From contig DAINCF010000449.1 in the NCBI GenBank assembly GCA_036732565.1, positions 1 to 6,081 on the forward strand: a stretch of DNA of 6,081 bases, given 5' to 3'. Source of the DNA: JAIVJN01 sp036732565. GTDB lineage: Bacteria; Acidobacteriota; Vicinamibacteria; Vicinamibacterales; UBA2999. Shown piece by piece: positions 6,027 through 6,081 of this stretch. Numbering within the stretch: position 1 is the first letter of the stretch; every line of letters starts with the position of its first letter. The notes under the pieces were generated by a model. It had not been told where the DNA came from, did no database searches, and worked only from the letters and a program-made list of their open reading frames with translations. Both the position numbers and the translations under genes were made by a program.

Positions 6027-6081
6027 TTCGCAGTTCTACTGGCGACCGCCGCCGTCGCGGCCCAGAAACCGCAACCGGCAC
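5970..6081 (+). CDS. N-terminus of an exported protein, 3'-truncated by the window
   Basis: The frame running off the right edge encodes a likely signal peptide: basic stretch GRRALK, hydrophobic core VCATFAVLLATAAVAA, then AQKPQPA, with a plausible signal peptidase I site around AVA/AQ or VAA/Q. The start is uncertain. Candidates in the same frame are ATG 5910 (inside purF), TTG 5952, GTG 5970 and TTG 6009; none has a good ribosome site. GTG 5970 gives a basic n-region, while TTG 6009 gives a compact signal peptide starting MKVC. The RRALK stretch loosely resembles a twin-arginine motif but lacks the usual preceding Ser/Thr and following Phe. Too little is visible to name a family. It is not purM, the usual neighbour here, so the purine cluster probably ends at purF. 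The 5' end overlaps the inverted-repeat element. Confidence 0.5.
   Translation, partial: MAQALRSVNGRRALKVCATFAVLLATAAVAAQKPQPA

Overview
The window is a GC-rich stretch of bacterial chromosome carrying a de novo purine biosynthesis cluster, all on the plus strand: purB (5' end cut off by the window), purS, purQ, purL and purF, then the first codons of an apparently exported protein cut off at the right edge. The enzymes are recognised from family motifs. The order B-S-Q-L-F matches the Bacillus-type pur operon (B-C-S-Q-L-F-M), but purC is absent between purB and purS and purM does not follow purF. Separate purS, purQ and a ~740-residue-core purL mark the three-subunit FGAM synthase used by Gram-positives, many deep-branching phyla and Acidobacteriota, not the single large PurL of gammaproteobacteria.

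Pathway: PurF makes phosphoribosylamine (step 1). PurS, PurQ and PurL form the complex that converts FGAR to FGAM (step 4), with PurQ supplying ammonia from glutamine. PurB acts at SAICAR to AICAR and again at adenylosuccinate to AMP. Coupling is tight within the FGAM synthase genes: purS and purQ overlap by ATGA, and purL and purF are 22 bases apart.

The non-enzyme content is the unusual part. Three of the junctions (purB/purS, purQ/purL, purF/next gene) each hold a short element of about 50 to 75 bases with outer inverted ends and two inner hairpins. The purQ/purL copy is perfect; the other two look decayed. These elements run into the coding sequences: the purQ copy encodes its last 12 residues and places its stop codon in a hairpin loop, the purB copy covers its last ~14 codons, and the purF-side copy covers the likely start and charged n-region of the exported protein. 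One frame of the purQ/purL copy reads GFSRPWVRLKADPTT, a peptide string I associate from memory with repeat-derived protein ends in Vicinamibacteria (Acidobacteriota) metagenome assemblies. Together with the high GC this makes that class my best, unverified guess for the host.

I see no tRNA, rRNA, CRISPR array, transposase or clear promoter, and no gene-free stretch over 300 bases. The enzymes are ordinary; the small inverted-repeat elements that remodel gene ends are what deserve a second look.
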